A DNA stretch of 64,000 bases, taken from assembly GCA_002082585.1 (NCBI GenBank), contig CP020563.1, positions 2,846,001-2,910,000 on the forward strand, written 5' to 3'. The stretch comes from Kitasatospora albolonga (GTDB taxonomy: Bacteria; Actinomycetota; Actinomycetes; Streptomycetales; Streptomycetaceae). This document shows, in pieces, positions 35,509 to 44,186 of the stretch. The notes beneath the pieces were generated by a model. It did not search any database. It was not told the DNA's origin and saw only the letters and a program-made list of their open reading frames with translations. A program made the position numbers and the translations under genes. Numbering within the stretch: the first letter of the stretch is position 1; the number at the start of each line of letters is the position of its first letter.

Positions 35509-36522
35509 CTACCGCGCGCCCGGCTCCGCGCTCTCCCCGCTTCCCCCGGTCTCCGTCGCCACGATCGCGTCGCGGTAGGCGCGGGCCGCCGCGCGGAGGG
35601 CGGCCTCCGGGTCGGTGCCGGACGCCTCGGCGCGTACGGCGAGGGCGAGGAGCTCGTAACCGATGGTGTCGCCGGACGGGAGGGGGACGTCGAGTCCGGC
35701 CGTACGGACGCGGCTGCCGAGCTTCGCCGCGAGGGCCAGGCCCGGCTGACCGAGCGGGACGCCCTCGGTGACCGAGGTCCGCTGCTTCTCGATCGCCTTG
35801 GTGCGCAGCCAGTGCGCGTGGACGTCCTCCGGGGTCTCGGCGGTCTCCTCGCCGAAGACGTGCGGGTGGCGGTGGATCAGCTTCTCGACGAGGCCGCCCG
35901 CCACATCGTCCACGTCGAACGGCTCCTCGGGGTCCTCCTCCGCGATGCGCGCGTGGAAGACGACCTGGAGCAGTACGTCCCCGAGCTCCTCGCGGAGTTC
36001 GTCGCGGTCGCCGTCCTCGATCGCCTCGACCAGTTCGTACGCCTCCTCGATGGCGTACTTGGCGAGGCCCTTGTGCGTCCGCCGCGAGGTCCAGGGGCAC
36101 ACGCGGCGGATGCGGTCCATGACCTGGACCAGGTCCAGGAGGCGGGCGCCGGGCAGGTCGTACGAGCCGGGGAGCAGCTCCAGGTCCGGCATGGCCACCC
36201 GGCCCGAGCCGCCGAGCCGGGCCAGTCCGTCGGTCAGCAGGCTGTCGCCCTCGCCGCCCACCAGGACGACGACGCTCCGGCCGCCCGCGCAGGCGGCGAC
36301 CAGTTCGTCGGCGGAGGGCGCGGCGTGCTCGACGTGGACGCCCGCCTCGCGGAGGTAGGGCAGTTGCGGGTGGTCCGGGTCGGCGGTCAGGACCCGGTCG
36401 GCGGCGTGGAGCGTCTGCCAGGCCGGCCAGGACAGCAGGCCGGGGGCGACCCGGTGGCTGGCGGTGAGCAGGACGATCCGTCCGGGGGTGCCGGAGGAGG
36501 TGGCGGGGGCTTCAGCGTTCAC
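35509..36522 (-). CDS. mazG: Nucleoside triphosphate pyrophosphohydrolase MazG
   Basis: A 337-aa protein. N-terminal region 15-115 (IVLLTASHRVAPGLLSWPAW, then VGGEGDSLLTDGL) is a tetrapyrrole-methylase-like/SAM-type remnant fold, and the MazG domain follows at about 130-270 with CPWTSRRTHKGLAKYAIEEA, EEAYELVEAIEDGD and ELREELGDVLLQVVFHA carrying the EExxE and ExxD metal ligands. It hydrolyses (d)NTPs to monophosphates and pyrophosphate, removing aberrant nucleotides and lowering ppGpp in some bacteria. Starts at GTG 36522 with a weak ribosome site. It is upstream of the P450 on the same strand and follows the lipoprotein gene. Confidence 0.9.
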   Translation of the reverse strand: MNAEAPATSSGTPGRIVLLTASHRVAPGLLSWPAWQTLHAADRVLTADPDHPQLPYLREAGVHVEHAAPSADELVAACAGGRSVVVLVGGEGDSLLTDGLARLGGSGRVAMPDLELLPGSYDLPGARLLDLVQVMDRIRRVCPWTSRRTHKGLAKYAIEEAYELVEAIEDGDRDELREELGDVLLQVVFHARIAEEDPEEPFDVDDVAGGLVEKLIHRHPHVFGEETAETPEDVHAHWLRTKAIEKQRTSVTEGVPLGQPGLALAAKLGSRVRTAGLDVPLPSGDTIGYELLALAVRAEASGTDPEAALRAAARAYRDAIVATETGGSGESAEPGAR

Positions 36523-36622
36523 CCCGTCGAACCTACCCCTCTGCCCGGAACCTCGATCCGCCCCCTCGGCCCGCCGCCTCGATCCGCCCCCTCCGGCCGG
36601 TCACCGGGGGCCGCCCCCTCGG

Positions 36623-37279
36623 TCAGGCGCCCGCCTGCGGGTTCTCCGGGGCGAACTCGGTGACCTGGGTGATCCAGGGCGCCTGGTAGTTGCCGAGCTG
36701 CATCTTCTGGTCGTCCCAGGTGCCGAAGCGCGGGTTGACGTCGATGTCCAGCGCCTTCGACGCCTTGGTCAGCGCCTCGCCGACGGCCTGCTGGCCGGCC
36801 GGGGTGCCGAGGTCCGCGCCGAGCGCCTCGGCGAGCTTCGGAAGCTGGACCTCCTGGCGCATGTCGGCGTCGATCTGGTCCGGGGCGACCCAGCGCTGCT
36901 GGAGCATCATCGCCCGCAGCTGCTCCTCGCCGCCCGCCTGGGCGCGGCTCGCGGTCCGGGCGTCCTGGATCTCCTTGCGAGTGACGGTGACCCCGGCGTC
37001 CTCGGCGGCCTTGTCCAGGATGCGGCCGAAGATCAGCCCGTGCAGCTTGGCGCGGTTGAGCTGGCCCGACTTGTTGACCAGCTGGGCCGCCTCGGGCGAA
37101 CTCTCCTGGGCGGCACGGACGTCGGCCGCCCGGGCCTGGACCGCCGAGACCTCGATCCGCTCGCCGCCCACGACGGCCGCGGCACCGGGGTGGGCCTCGT
37201 TGCCGCAGGCGGCCAGAAGGGGGGCCGCCAGCAGAGTTGCGGCGGAGACGGCGAGCGCGGTGCGACGACGGCGGTGCAA
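36623..37279 (-). CDS. SurA-N-domain lipoprotein
   Basis: A 218-aa secreted lipoprotein from a TTG start at 37279 (GGGAGG five bases upstream). Signal peptide HRRRRTALAVSAATLLAAPL with lipobox LLAAC|GN, followed by a SurA/PpiC-chaperone-like N-terminal domain (VSAVQARAADVRAAQESSPE; KSGQLNRAKLHGLIFGRILD; ADMRQEVQLPKLAEALG). No parvulin domain is obvious. It would act at the outer face of the membrane as a folding factor. The palindrome TTGTGCATCGGTGCACAA (37300-37317) sits 21 bp before the start. Alternative starts upstream (GTG in-frame) are less well supported. Confidence 0.82.
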   Translation of the reverse strand: MHRRRRTALAVSAATLLAAPLLAACGNEAHPGAAAVVGGERIEVSAVQARAADVRAAQESSPEAAQLVNKSGQLNRAKLHGLIFGRILDKAAEDAGVTVTRKEIQDARTASRAQAGGEEQLRAMMLQQRWVAPDQIDADMRQEVQLPKLAEALGADLGTPAGQQAVGEALTKASKALDIDVNPRFGTWDDQKMQLGNYQAPWITQVTEFAPENPQAGA

Positions 37280-37299
37280 AGGAGCCTCCCGGGGAGAGT

Positions 37300-37317
37300 T
37301 TGTGCATCGGTGCACAA
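37300..37317. promoter_or_regulatory. Inverted repeat TTGTGCA-TCGG-TGCACAA
   Basis: Perfect 7-bp arms, 4-bp spacer, 21 bp upstream of the lipoprotein start codon. It is AT-rich relative to its surroundings, so an operator for an unknown regulator is more likely than a chance match; it could also fold in the 5' UTR. Confidence 0.4.
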
Positions 37318-37436
37318 GCCTTGCGGTGATCGATGGTAGGCAGTGGATGTGATCGGTGCCACTGATTCGGACAACTGATTCGACCAACGACGCGGAAGGA
37401 GCTGGGGATGTGGGCGGGCGGCGGGAGGCCCCGTGC

Positions 37437-39104
37437 TCAGCCGCCCCGGACGTCCTGCTGGTGGCTGAGGCGGCGGCGCAGGTCGACGGGGAGCGGGTGG
37501 TGCGGCCCATAGGTGCGCTCGGCGTCGTACAGCAGGGCCTGGAGCTGGGCGCGGCCCGCCGTGTGTTCCCCGACCGCGAGCAGGAGCTGTCCGATGCGGT
37601 GGCGGATGTCGAGCGCCCGGCCGGGGTCGGTGGTGACGGGGCCGTAGGCGTTCTCGTAGAAGGGCAGGACCGCGCGGTACTCCGCCAGCGCCGCCGCTGC
37701 CTCCCCGAGCTGTTCCAGGCACTGGGCGGCGTCGTAACGGAACTGGAGGACCTGGGCGTCGGCCGGTCCGGTCTCGGCGGTGCGGTCCTCGGCGAGGCGG
37801 CGCAGCTCCGGGAGGGCGCGGCGGTACTGCCCGTCGTCCATCAGCGTCGCCGCGTACTGCTTGCGCAGGATGCGGACGACCGGGGAGCGCTCGCCGTGCT
37901 CGGCCGCGGCGGCCGGGAGGATGGAGCCGAGGATGTCCACAGCCTGGGTGATGCGGCCCTCGCCGAGCAGCTTCTTGACCTCGTCCACGGCCCGGGCCAC
38001 GTCCGGCCGGGCGGGCGGCGGCGGGGTGAAGGAGGTCGGCGCGGTGAGCGGCGGGGGCGGCAGCTGCGAGGCCGGAAGCTGCGTGGAGGAGAGCTGCGGC
38101 GCCGGGGAGATCAGCGAGGCGACGGCGGGCCACGGGGTCGCGGCGGGCCGGTCCTCGGGCGGTACGGGCGCGGTGGCCGGGGTGGCGGCCCGGTCCGGCC
38201 AGGGGGCGTGCGGGCGCAGGAAGGGGCGGGTCGGGTCGAGCGGCCCGGCGGGGGTGCCCTGCTTGGGCAGCAGCGGGGCCAGCTCCTCGTACACCTCCTG
38301 CGCGGAGGCGGGCCGGTCCTGCGGGTCCTTGGCGAGCAGCCGCAGCACGAGCGCTTCCAGCGCGGCGGGGATCTCGGGGCGGGCGCGGCGGACGGGGGCC
38401 GGGGGCTCGTAGAGGTGGCGGTGCAGCACGCCGAGCGCGGTGGACCCGGCGAACGGCACGTCTCCACTGAGCAGTTCGTGCAGGAGCACCCCGAGGGCAT
38501 ACAGATCGGTGTACGGGCCGACCGCGCCGCCCATCGCCTGCTCGGGCGCCATATAGGCCGGGGAGCCGATCGGTGAGCCGGTGTGGGTGAGGCGGGTGGT
38601 GTCCGTGTCGAGGACGGAGGCGACGCCGAGGTCGAGGACGGTGACCGTGCCGTCGGGGCGGACCATCACGTTCCGGGGCTTCAGGTCGCGGTGGACGATC
38701 GGCACGGCGTGCACCGCGCAGAGGACGGCGCAGAGCTGGCCGGCGACCGCGACGGCCCAGGGCCAGGGGTACGGGTCCTGCTCGGCGAGGTGGTCGGCGA
38801 GGTCGGCGCCCTCCACGTACTGCATGACAAGGAAGAGGTCATCGCCGTCGCTCCCCGCGTCGTGGACGGTGACGAGCCCGGGGTGGTCGACCTGCGCGGT
38901 GACCCGGCATTCGCGGACGAACCGGCGGCGCAGCTCGTCGGCGGCGGCGCTGCCGGTGGGCCCGGCGACCCGGTCCGGGCGCAGCAGCTTCACGGCGACG
39001 CGGCGGTCCAGGCGCTGGTCGTACGCCGTCCAGACCTGGCCCATGCCGCCCTGGCCGAGGACGGTGGCCAGCTCGTACCGCCCGGCGATGACACGGCCGC
39101 TCAC
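37437..39104 (-). CDS. Serine/threonine protein kinase with C-terminal TPR-like repeats (soluble)
   Basis: A 555-aa Hanks-type kinase. Gly-rich loop GQGGMGQVWTAYD (17-29), Lys39 in VAVKLL, catalytic HRDLKPRN (138-145, Asp140) and the metal site DLG (158-160) in place of DFG; APE motif in YMAPEQA. After the kinase domain (to about 285) comes a Pro/Ala-rich linker, then TPR-like helices (420-540: RRALPELRRLAEDRTAETGP; EAAAALAEYRAVLPFYENAY). No transmembrane or PASTA segment, unlike PknB. It should phosphorylate a cytoplasmic partner recruited by the TPRs. Its GTG overlaps the stop of the upstream membrane-protein gene (GTGA), so both are coupled. Confidence 0.9.
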   Translation of the reverse strand: MSGRVIAGRYELATVLGQGGMGQVWTAYDQRLDRRVAVKLLRPDRVAGPTGSAAADELRRRFVRECRVTAQVDHPGLVTVHDAGSDGDDLFLVMQYVEGADLADHLAEQDPYPWPWAVAVAGQLCAVLCAVHAVPIVHRDLKPRNVMVRPDGTVTVLDLGVASVLDTDTTRLTHTGSPIGSPAYMAPEQAMGGAVGPYTDLYALGVLLHELLSGDVPFAGSTALGVLHRHLYEPPAPVRRARPEIPAALEALVLRLLAKDPQDRPASAQEVYEELAPLLPKQGTPAGPLDPTRPFLRPHAPWPDRAATPATAPVPPEDRPAATPWPAVASLISPAPQLSSTQLPASQLPPPPLTAPTSFTPPPPARPDVARAVDEVKKLLGEGRITQAVDILGSILPAAAAEHGERSPVVRILRKQYAATLMDDGQYRRALPELRRLAEDRTAETGPADAQVLQFRYDAAQCLEQLGEAAAALAEYRAVLPFYENAYGPVTTDPGRALDIRHRIGQLLLAVGEHTAGRAQLQALLYDAERTYGPHHPLPVDLRRRLSHQQDVRGG

Positions 39105-39724
39105 CGGCCTTCGCCCTCCTTGTTCTCCTTGTTCTCCTTACGGAGGTAGTCGCTGAGCTCGTCCAGTTCGGCCCGGACCTGGTCGAGCCGCTGGGGCGCG
39201 GGGGTGGGCGGCGGGGCCTGGACGGTGTACGGGTTCGGGGTGGGGGGCCGCACCGGGGACGGGGTCGTGTGCTGCGGCCGGGCGGGGGCCTGGTGGTGGC
39301 CGACGGAGGTCCCGTACGGGTTCGTGTTGGGCACGGGGGTCTGCCGCAGGCTGTCGTACGGCCCCTGCCCCGGCGTCGAGAAGTGCCGGATGTCCATGAT
39401 CAGGTAGTACGTGATGACGCCGGCCACCAGCACGAGAAGCCAGATGACACCGACCCCCGCCTGGGCGTCCGTCAGCTCCTCCTCCCCGTCGGGAAGGGAC
39501 CCGAAGTAGGCGAACACGCCGACCGTGAGGACGAACACGACCGCCAGCAGCCACCAGTCGCGGGCCCTACGGGTGACGACCGCGAGCCTCAGCAACGCCG
39601 CCCACCCGAGGAAACCGCAGCTCAGCACGGTCAGCGCGACAAAGATCACACGCAGCCAGATGAGCGTTCCCGAGGACGGCCGGGACGTCGGCGGCTGCTG
39701 CGGCGGGTAGCCGTAGCCGTGCAT
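39101..39724 (-). CDS. Membrane protein coupled to the kinase
   Basis: A 207-aa protein from ATG 39724 (AGGAGCAGCAC upstream). Short Pro/Gln-rich N-terminus, three hydrophobic segments (SSGTLIWLRVIFVALTVLSC GFLGW region; WWLLAVVFVLTVGVFAYFG; VGVIWLLVLVAGVITYYLI), then a Pro-rich tail and a final charged helix (QVRAELDELSDYLRKENKEN). Its stop overlaps the kinase start, so it is probably a membrane partner or substrate of the kinase (inference). No domain is recognised. Confidence 0.75.
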   Translation of the reverse strand: MHGYGYPPQQPPTSRPSSGTLIWLRVIFVALTVLSCGFLGWAALLRLAVVTRRARDWWLLAVVFVLTVGVFAYFGSLPDGEEELTDAQAGVGVIWLLVLVAGVITYYLIMDIRHFSTPGQGPYDSLRQTPVPNTNPYGTSVGHHQAPARPQHTTPSPVRPPTPNPYTVQAPPPTPAPQRLDQVRAELDELSDYLRKENKENKEGEGR

Positions 39725-39825
39725 GTGCTGCTCCTGGGAGGCGAACGTGAGTCGGACGTATGCAGTGAGCGTATACACCGCTGCCGACAGACCGTCCCGG
39801 TTGTACCCAACCGTTGCTCATGAGG

Positions 39826-42243
39826 TCACCGGGGCGTGACCGTACCGTCCGTCAGACCGTCGTACATCCCCCGGACCAGCTGCCCGCCGAGCCGTCCCAC
39901 CGTACGCAGGGCGTCCTCGAACGCGGCGAGGGCGCGGAACTGCTCCCCGTACCGCCGCTGTTCGTCCAGCGGCAGCCGGGGCAGCTGGAGGCGGCGGGCG
40001 TCCAGCCGGGCGGCGGTGGAGGCGTAGCTGCTGGCCTGCCGGTTGTTGGCGGTGCCGCGGAGGAACCCGGCGAGGAACCAGGGGTCGATGGCGGCCGGGT
40101 CGGGGCGCAGCAGCTGGAGGTTGCGGCCGAGCGCGGCACCGGCGGTCGCCCCGTCGACGACCCGGGCGACGGAGCCGCCGCCGAGGACGGGCACGACGAC
40201 GTCACCGGGTTCGAGGAGGACGGGGTCGTCGGAGGGGGCGGCAGGGGCGGTGGGGGCGGGGGCCGGGCCGGTGGGGGCCGCGCCCGTGAGGACGTCCTGT
40301 TCGGTGAGGACGGGGCCGGGTCCCGTGCCCGTCGTGACCGTACTCGTACGCAACAACAGCGCTCCGGCGCGGGCGAGTTCGCCGACGGTGGTGAGCGGCC
40401 AGCGGGCCGGTGCGGAGAGTTCGGCGGGCGGCGGGGTGAGGTCGGCGGTGAGCCGCAGGGTCTCGGCCAGCCGCTCCCGTACGTCACCGAGCCCGGCCGC
40501 TCCGCCCCCGGCTGCGGGGCGGGGCAGATGGCGGGCCGGGGCCAGGTCCACGTCGTCGTCGAGGAGTTCGATGACGGGCACGACGCGGCTGACGCCGGGG
40601 TGGTCCGCCCGGTCGCACCAGGCGTCGAGGACGGCGGTGTGCACGGCGGGCCAGTCGAGCCGGTCGCGTCCGCCGGCCGTGGACGCGGGGGCCGTGCCCG
40701 GTGCGGAGGAGTCGGTGGTCTCCGTGGCGTCGACGAGGAGCAGTTCGGGTACGGGGCGGAGCTCGCCGCCCGGCTTGCGCAGGACCCAGAGGTGGAGCGG
40801 GATGCCGTACGGGGGTGCGGCACCGGCCGGGAGGGCGATCACCGCGCGCAGGGCGCCCCGGCGCAGGAGGTCGGCCCGGATGCGGCGGCCGGAGCGGCGG
40901 GAGGCGGCAGCGGGCGGCATCAGCAGGACGGCGGTGCCGCCGGTGCGCAGCCGGGCCAGGGCGTGCTGGACCCAGGCCAGTTCGGATTCGGTGCGGGCGG
41001 GGAAGCCGTACTCCCAGCGCGGGTCGTAGGCCAGTTCGTCGTGGCCCCAGTTGCGCTCGTTGAACGGCGGGTGGCAGAGCACGGTGTCGGCCGTGAGCCC
41101 GGGGAAGGCGTCGGCGCGCAGCGAGTCGCCGGTACGGACGGTACGGGCGGGGGTGCGGCCCGACGGGCCGTCACCGTGCAGGGCGAGGCGCAGGGCGGTG
41201 AGCGCGGCGAGGGAGGGGTCGGCCTCCTGCGCGAGGAGCTCGGCGGGCCCGGCGACCGCGCGCAGGAGGGTCCCCGTACCGGCGGCCGGGTCCAGGACCC
41301 TGCGGACGGGCCGCCTGCCGCCGCCCGGCGGGTCCGTGTCCTTGCCGCTCTCCGCGAGGGCGGCCATCAGCTCGGCGAGGCCGGGGGGCGTCAGCGTGTA
41401 CTGGCGCGGGTTGGCGTCGAGCTGTCGGCCGAGCAGGAACTCGAAGGTCTGCCCGGCCCCGATCCCGGCGGCCAGCTCGGCGGCGGCCCGGAGGAGCGGG
41501 ACGGAGGGGAGGAGGGCGTCGGCGGAGGGGGTGCGTACGGGACGGGCGGTGTGAACGGCGTGGGCGGTGTGAACGGAGGAGGCGGCAGCACTCCCGCCGT
41601 CGCCCGAACGCGGCCCGGCGCCGACGCTGACGCCTGAGCCTGTACGGGTATAGACGCCGGAGCCTGTACGGGTATCGGCACCAGACCCTGTACGGGCGTC
41701 GGCACCGGAACCTGTACGGGCATCAGCACCCGCACCGGCGTTGGTATCGACACCGGCACCCGCACCCGCACCCGCACCCGCGAGCACCGAAGCAGTGGCG
41801 CGGCCGGGTGGGACAGATGCCCCGCTCCGGGGCGGCGTCCCCGCGTCCGGGCCGAGCCGGGCGGCGAGCACGTCCTCCACCGCGTGCGGCAGCACGGCGG
41901 CCATCCGCTCGTCGGAGACGGCGGTGAGCTCCAGCCAGGCGGTGGGCCGGTCCCGGACGAGCAGCAGGGCGCAGCCGGTGTGGACCAGGGCGGTGACCGC
42001 GCCCTCCGGGTGGCCGGCCACCTGCTGCCAGACCCGTTCACGGAGCGGGATCTCGGCGAGTTTGCCCTGATCGCGCAGCCACCGCTCCACCTCGGGGAGC
42101 GCGAAGGAGGGGCTGGTCTCGGTGCCGCCGACGGGCTGGGGGAAGTCGGCATGGCGGCGGCGCCAGTTGCTGACGGCGGCCCGCCCCACACCCGCGAGGC
42201 GCGCGATGCCCGCCGCGGTCACCTCTGTCGTCTGATCCGGCAC
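39826..42243 (-). CDS. N6-adenine DNA methyltransferase-like protein with N-terminal HTH and C-terminal S-like region
   Basis: An 805-aa protein from GTG 42243 (GGGGAGA eight bases upstream). Residues 5-55 look like an AlpA/excisionase-type HTH (AAGIARLAGVGRAAVSNWRR). Residues about 290-500 carry the type I HsdM-like motifs: motif I DPAAGTGTLLRAV (SAM) and motif IV as VLCHPPFNERNWG, where His replaces the expected Asn/Asp/Ser of NPPY/F. The C-terminal 200 residues (ending ALAAFEDALRTVGRLGGQLV) resemble a type I specificity (TRD) half with its coiled coil. A 24-bp (8-residue, ADARTGSG) tandem repeat fills a linker. No restriction subunit is near. So it may methylate DNA, or be a catalytically altered regulator. 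A frame change from the 5' end is not seen. Confidence 0.7.
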   Translation of the reverse strand: MPDQTTEVTAAGIARLAGVGRAAVSNWRRRHADFPQPVGGTETSPSFALPEVERWLRDQGKLAEIPLRERVWQQVAGHPEGAVTALVHTGCALLLVRDRPTAWLELTAVSDERMAAVLPHAVEDVLAARLGPDAGTPPRSGASVPPGRATASVLAGAGAGAGAGVDTNAGAGADARTGSGADARTGSGADTRTGSGVYTRTGSGVSVGAGPRSGDGGSAAASSVHTAHAVHTARPVRTPSADALLPSVPLLRAAAELAAGIGAGQTFEFLLGRQLDANPRQYTLTPPGLAELMAALAESGKDTDPPGGGRRPVRRVLDPAAGTGTLLRAVAGPAELLAQEADPSLAALTALRLALHGDGPSGRTPARTVRTGDSLRADAFPGLTADTVLCHPPFNERNWGHDELAYDPRWEYGFPARTESELAWVQHALARLRTGGTAVLLMPPAAASRRSGRRIRADLLRRGALRAVIALPAGAAPPYGIPLHLWVLRKPGGELRPVPELLLVDATETTDSSAPGTAPASTAGGRDRLDWPAVHTAVLDAWCDRADHPGVSRVVPVIELLDDDVDLAPARHLPRPAAGGGAAGLGDVRERLAETLRLTADLTPPPAELSAPARWPLTTVGELARAGALLLRTSTVTTGTGPGPVLTEQDVLTGAAPTGPAPAPTAPAAPSDDPVLLEPGDVVVPVLGGGSVARVVDGATAGAALGRNLQLLRPDPAAIDPWFLAGFLRGTANNRQASSYASTAARLDARRLQLPRLPLDEQRRYGEQFRALAAFEDALRTVGRLGGQLVRGMYDGLTDGTVTPR
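41632..41731. repeat. 24-bp tandem repeat encoding an 8-residue linker unit
   Basis: Four near-perfect copies of the unit coding ADARTGSG, within the linker of the methylase-like gene. Because the period is a multiple of three, copy-number change would lengthen or shorten the linker without frameshift. Confidence 0.75.
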
Positions 42244-42371
42244 TGACTTCTCTCCCCGCTTCGCCGCGCTGCTCTGCTCGGTCCGTACGTGTACCGCGTA
42301 TCGCGAGCATAGCGACTCACTCCGACGACACCCAGAAAGGGCGTTGCCCGATCCATCGCGCATGAATCGTG

Positions 42372-42400
42372 TTGACTCGGTTCACAGGCTCTGCTGTTAT
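42372..42400 (+). promoter_or_regulatory. Vegetative-type promoter of the lipoprotein gene
   Basis: TTGACT (42372-42377), 17-bp spacer, TGTTAT (42395-42400): good match to a HrdB-type promoter. It lies between the methylase-like gene and the divergent lipoprotein gene, 72 bp upstream of its ATG. Confidence 0.6.
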
Positions 42401-42472
42401 TGCCTCATCCGTTCGGCCGATCACCGCCGCACCGATGCCACCGTCTTCAGCGACATCACCGGAGCCTTCTTC

Positions 42473-43195
42473 ATGCGTCTCGTCACCCGTATCGCCGTCA
42501 ACACCTCCTGTGGGCTGGCCCTGGTGGCCCTCGCCGCCTGCGGGTCCGGCACGGCCGCCGGCCCGTTCGGGGACCTGTCGGGCTCCGAAGTCACCACCAA
42601 GGCCATCACGGCGACCAAGAAGGCCGCGTCGCTGCGGCTCTCCGTCGACATGGTCACCGAGGACGGCCGGATCAAGGCCGACTTCTCCAGCAGCACGTCC
42701 GGGGAGTGCACCGGAACCCTCGCCCAGGGCACGGAGGGGTCCGTGGAGATCATCAGGACCGGCGGCACCGTCTACACCAAGTACGACGAGGCGCTGCTGC
42801 GCTCGGAGGGGAAGGGCGAGCCGGCGGCGGAGGTCGACGCGACGGTGGAGATGCTCGCGGGCCGTTGGATGGCGATGAAGGCGTCCGACCCGGACGCCAA
42901 GGACATGACGGAGTTCTGTGACCTCAAGGGGCTGCTGAAGGACGTGGAGGCGAAGGACACGGCGGCGCGCAAGGCGGGTCAGACGGAGGTCGACGGCAAG
43001 CGCGCCCTACGGCTGACGGAGAAGGACGGGAAGGAGAAGTTCACGATCCTGGTGGCCACCGAGGGCGAGCCGTACATCCTGCGGATCACGTCCGAGGGCG
43101 GGAAGGAGCCGATGACGATGAACCTGTCCGACTTCGGCAAGCCGGTCGTGGCGAAGAAGCCCGCCGCGAAGGACATCATCGACCTGGGGCAGTGA
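42473..43195 (+). CDS. Secreted lipoprotein, LppX/LprG-like
   Basis: A 240-aa lipoprotein from ATG 42473. Signal peptide MRLVTRIAVNTSCGLALVAL with lipobox LAAC, then a beta-sheet-rich domain that looks like the LppX/LprAFG fold (SLRLSVDMVTEDGRIKADFS; GSVEIIRTGGTVYTKYD; KFTILVATEGEPYILRITSE). These proteins bind or carry lipids or other hydrophobic ligands at the cell surface. It is divergent from the methylase-like gene and followed by a region with a possible gene remnant. The identification is by fold pattern, not by a specific motif. Confidence 0.82.
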   Translation: MRLVTRIAVNTSCGLALVALAACGSGTAAGPFGDLSGSEVTTKAITATKKAASLRLSVDMVTEDGRIKADFSSSTSGECTGTLAQGTEGSVEIIRTGGTVYTKYDEALLRSEGKGEPAAEVDATVEMLAGRWMAMKASDPDAKDMTEFCDLKGLLKDVEAKDTAARKAGQTEVDGKRALRLTEKDGKEKFTILVATEGEPYILRITSEGGKEPMTMNLSDFGKPVVAKKPAAKDIIDLGQ

Positions 43196-43373
43196 AGTCC
43201 ACCTCGGCGGCGGGCAGCACACGGCCGCTCCGCCCCGGGAAGCTCAGGTTCCGGTAGATCTCGCTGTGGTGCGCGATCGACGCCTCCGGCGCGGCGTACG
43301 GGCCGGAGGCAGGGCGGGGGCCGGAAGCGGGGGCCGCCGGAACAGGCGCCCCGGGCCGCCGACCGCACCGGAA
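43176..43373 (-). pseudogene. Possible C-terminal gene remnant
   Basis: A minus-strand open stretch without any start codon. It encodes PEASIAHHSEIYRNLSFPGR followed by SGRVLPAAEVDFTAPGR, with a clear GC3 signature over about 40 codons and stop at 43176-43178, overlapping the 3' end of the lipoprotein gene. Upstream of residue SGPYAAPEA the frame has a Pro/Arg-rich stretch and then a stop. It is either a decayed gene or the end of a gene whose start was lost. No family is recognised. Confidence 0.3.
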
Positions 43374-43439
43374 TCACGCCCCCAGGGCGCACCGGAATCA
43401 CGCATCACCGCGCGCCCTCCCCCCGCGCACCCCTCCCCC

Positions 43440-44186
43440 TCACACCCGGTGCCGCACCCACACGTTGGGCTCCGCGTAGACCGCGTACCCGTGCGCGGGC
43501 GAGCAGTGCACCGGCACCAGCGCGCCCGGCACCTCCACCGGCCCCTCCGTGTCGAACGGCAGCCCGGTCCACTCCCGCCACTGCGCGAGCGTCCCGCTCA
43601 CCGTCATCGACACCGGGGCCACGGAGTCCACGACCCCGCCCGCCCGGACGTGGACCCGCAGCCACGGGTCCTCCGGCAGCCCGTCCTCGGCGCGGGTGAG
43701 CCGGGCGTACTCCTCCATCGGCAGCGCGGCCCGCAGGTGCTTGCCGCTCGGCCGCACCGGGGCGACGACCTCGCCGAAGCCGAGCCGTCGGGCGTTCTCC
43801 CGCAGCGCGGCCAGCATCCGGCCCGAGAACCCCTTGCCGTGGTGGCCGGTGGCGACCGTGATCTCGATCGCGCTGACGGTGTCGGGGGTCCGCCCGCGCC
43901 GCAGGTCGGAGAAGGCCCACAGCAGCACCCGGTCCCAGCCGCCGACAGGCAACTCCTCGCGCCCGGGGGCGTTCAGCTCGAAGGGGACGCTGTAGGCGCG
44001 GGCGACCACGGTGCCGTCCGGGTCGGTGGCGACGAGCACGTACTGCGGGAACTCGACGGCGATCCGCCCGAAGTTCGCCCAGCCGACGATGTCCTCCAGG
44101 ACGAACTCCGGCCAGGTGTCCGGCATCCGGCCCAGGGCATCGGCGAGCTCGGGGCGTTCGGCGAGCGTGGTGATGTGCAGATCCAT
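43440..44186 (-). CDS. GNAT-like N-acetyltransferase
   Basis: A 248-aa protein from ATG 44186 (MDLHITTLAERPELADALGR). The central part has the GNAT layout: strand YVLVATDPDGTVVARAYSVP, then SAIEITVATGHHGKGFSGRM LAALRENARRLGF, where GHHGKGFSGRM is the acetyl-CoA-binding (Q/R-x-x-G-x-G/A) site, followed by VVAPVRPSGKH. A C-terminal extension of about 90 residues is unlike the minimal fold. It may acetylate a small molecule or protein; the substrate is unknown. The start is close to a TTAGGG element on the minus strand, perhaps leaderless. It is divergent from the 44358 gene. Confidence 0.75.
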   Translation of the reverse strand: MDLHITTLAERPELADALGRMPDTWPEFVLEDIVGWANFGRIAVEFPQYVLVATDPDGTVVARAYSVPFELNAPGREELPVGGWDRVLLWAFSDLRRGRTPDTVSAIEITVATGHHGKGFSGRMLAALRENARRLGFGEVVAPVRPSGKHLRAALPMEEYARLTRAEDGLPEDPWLRVHVRAGGVVDSVAPVSMTVSGTLAQWREWTGLPFDTEGPVEVPGALVPVHCSPAHGYAVYAEPNVWVRHRV

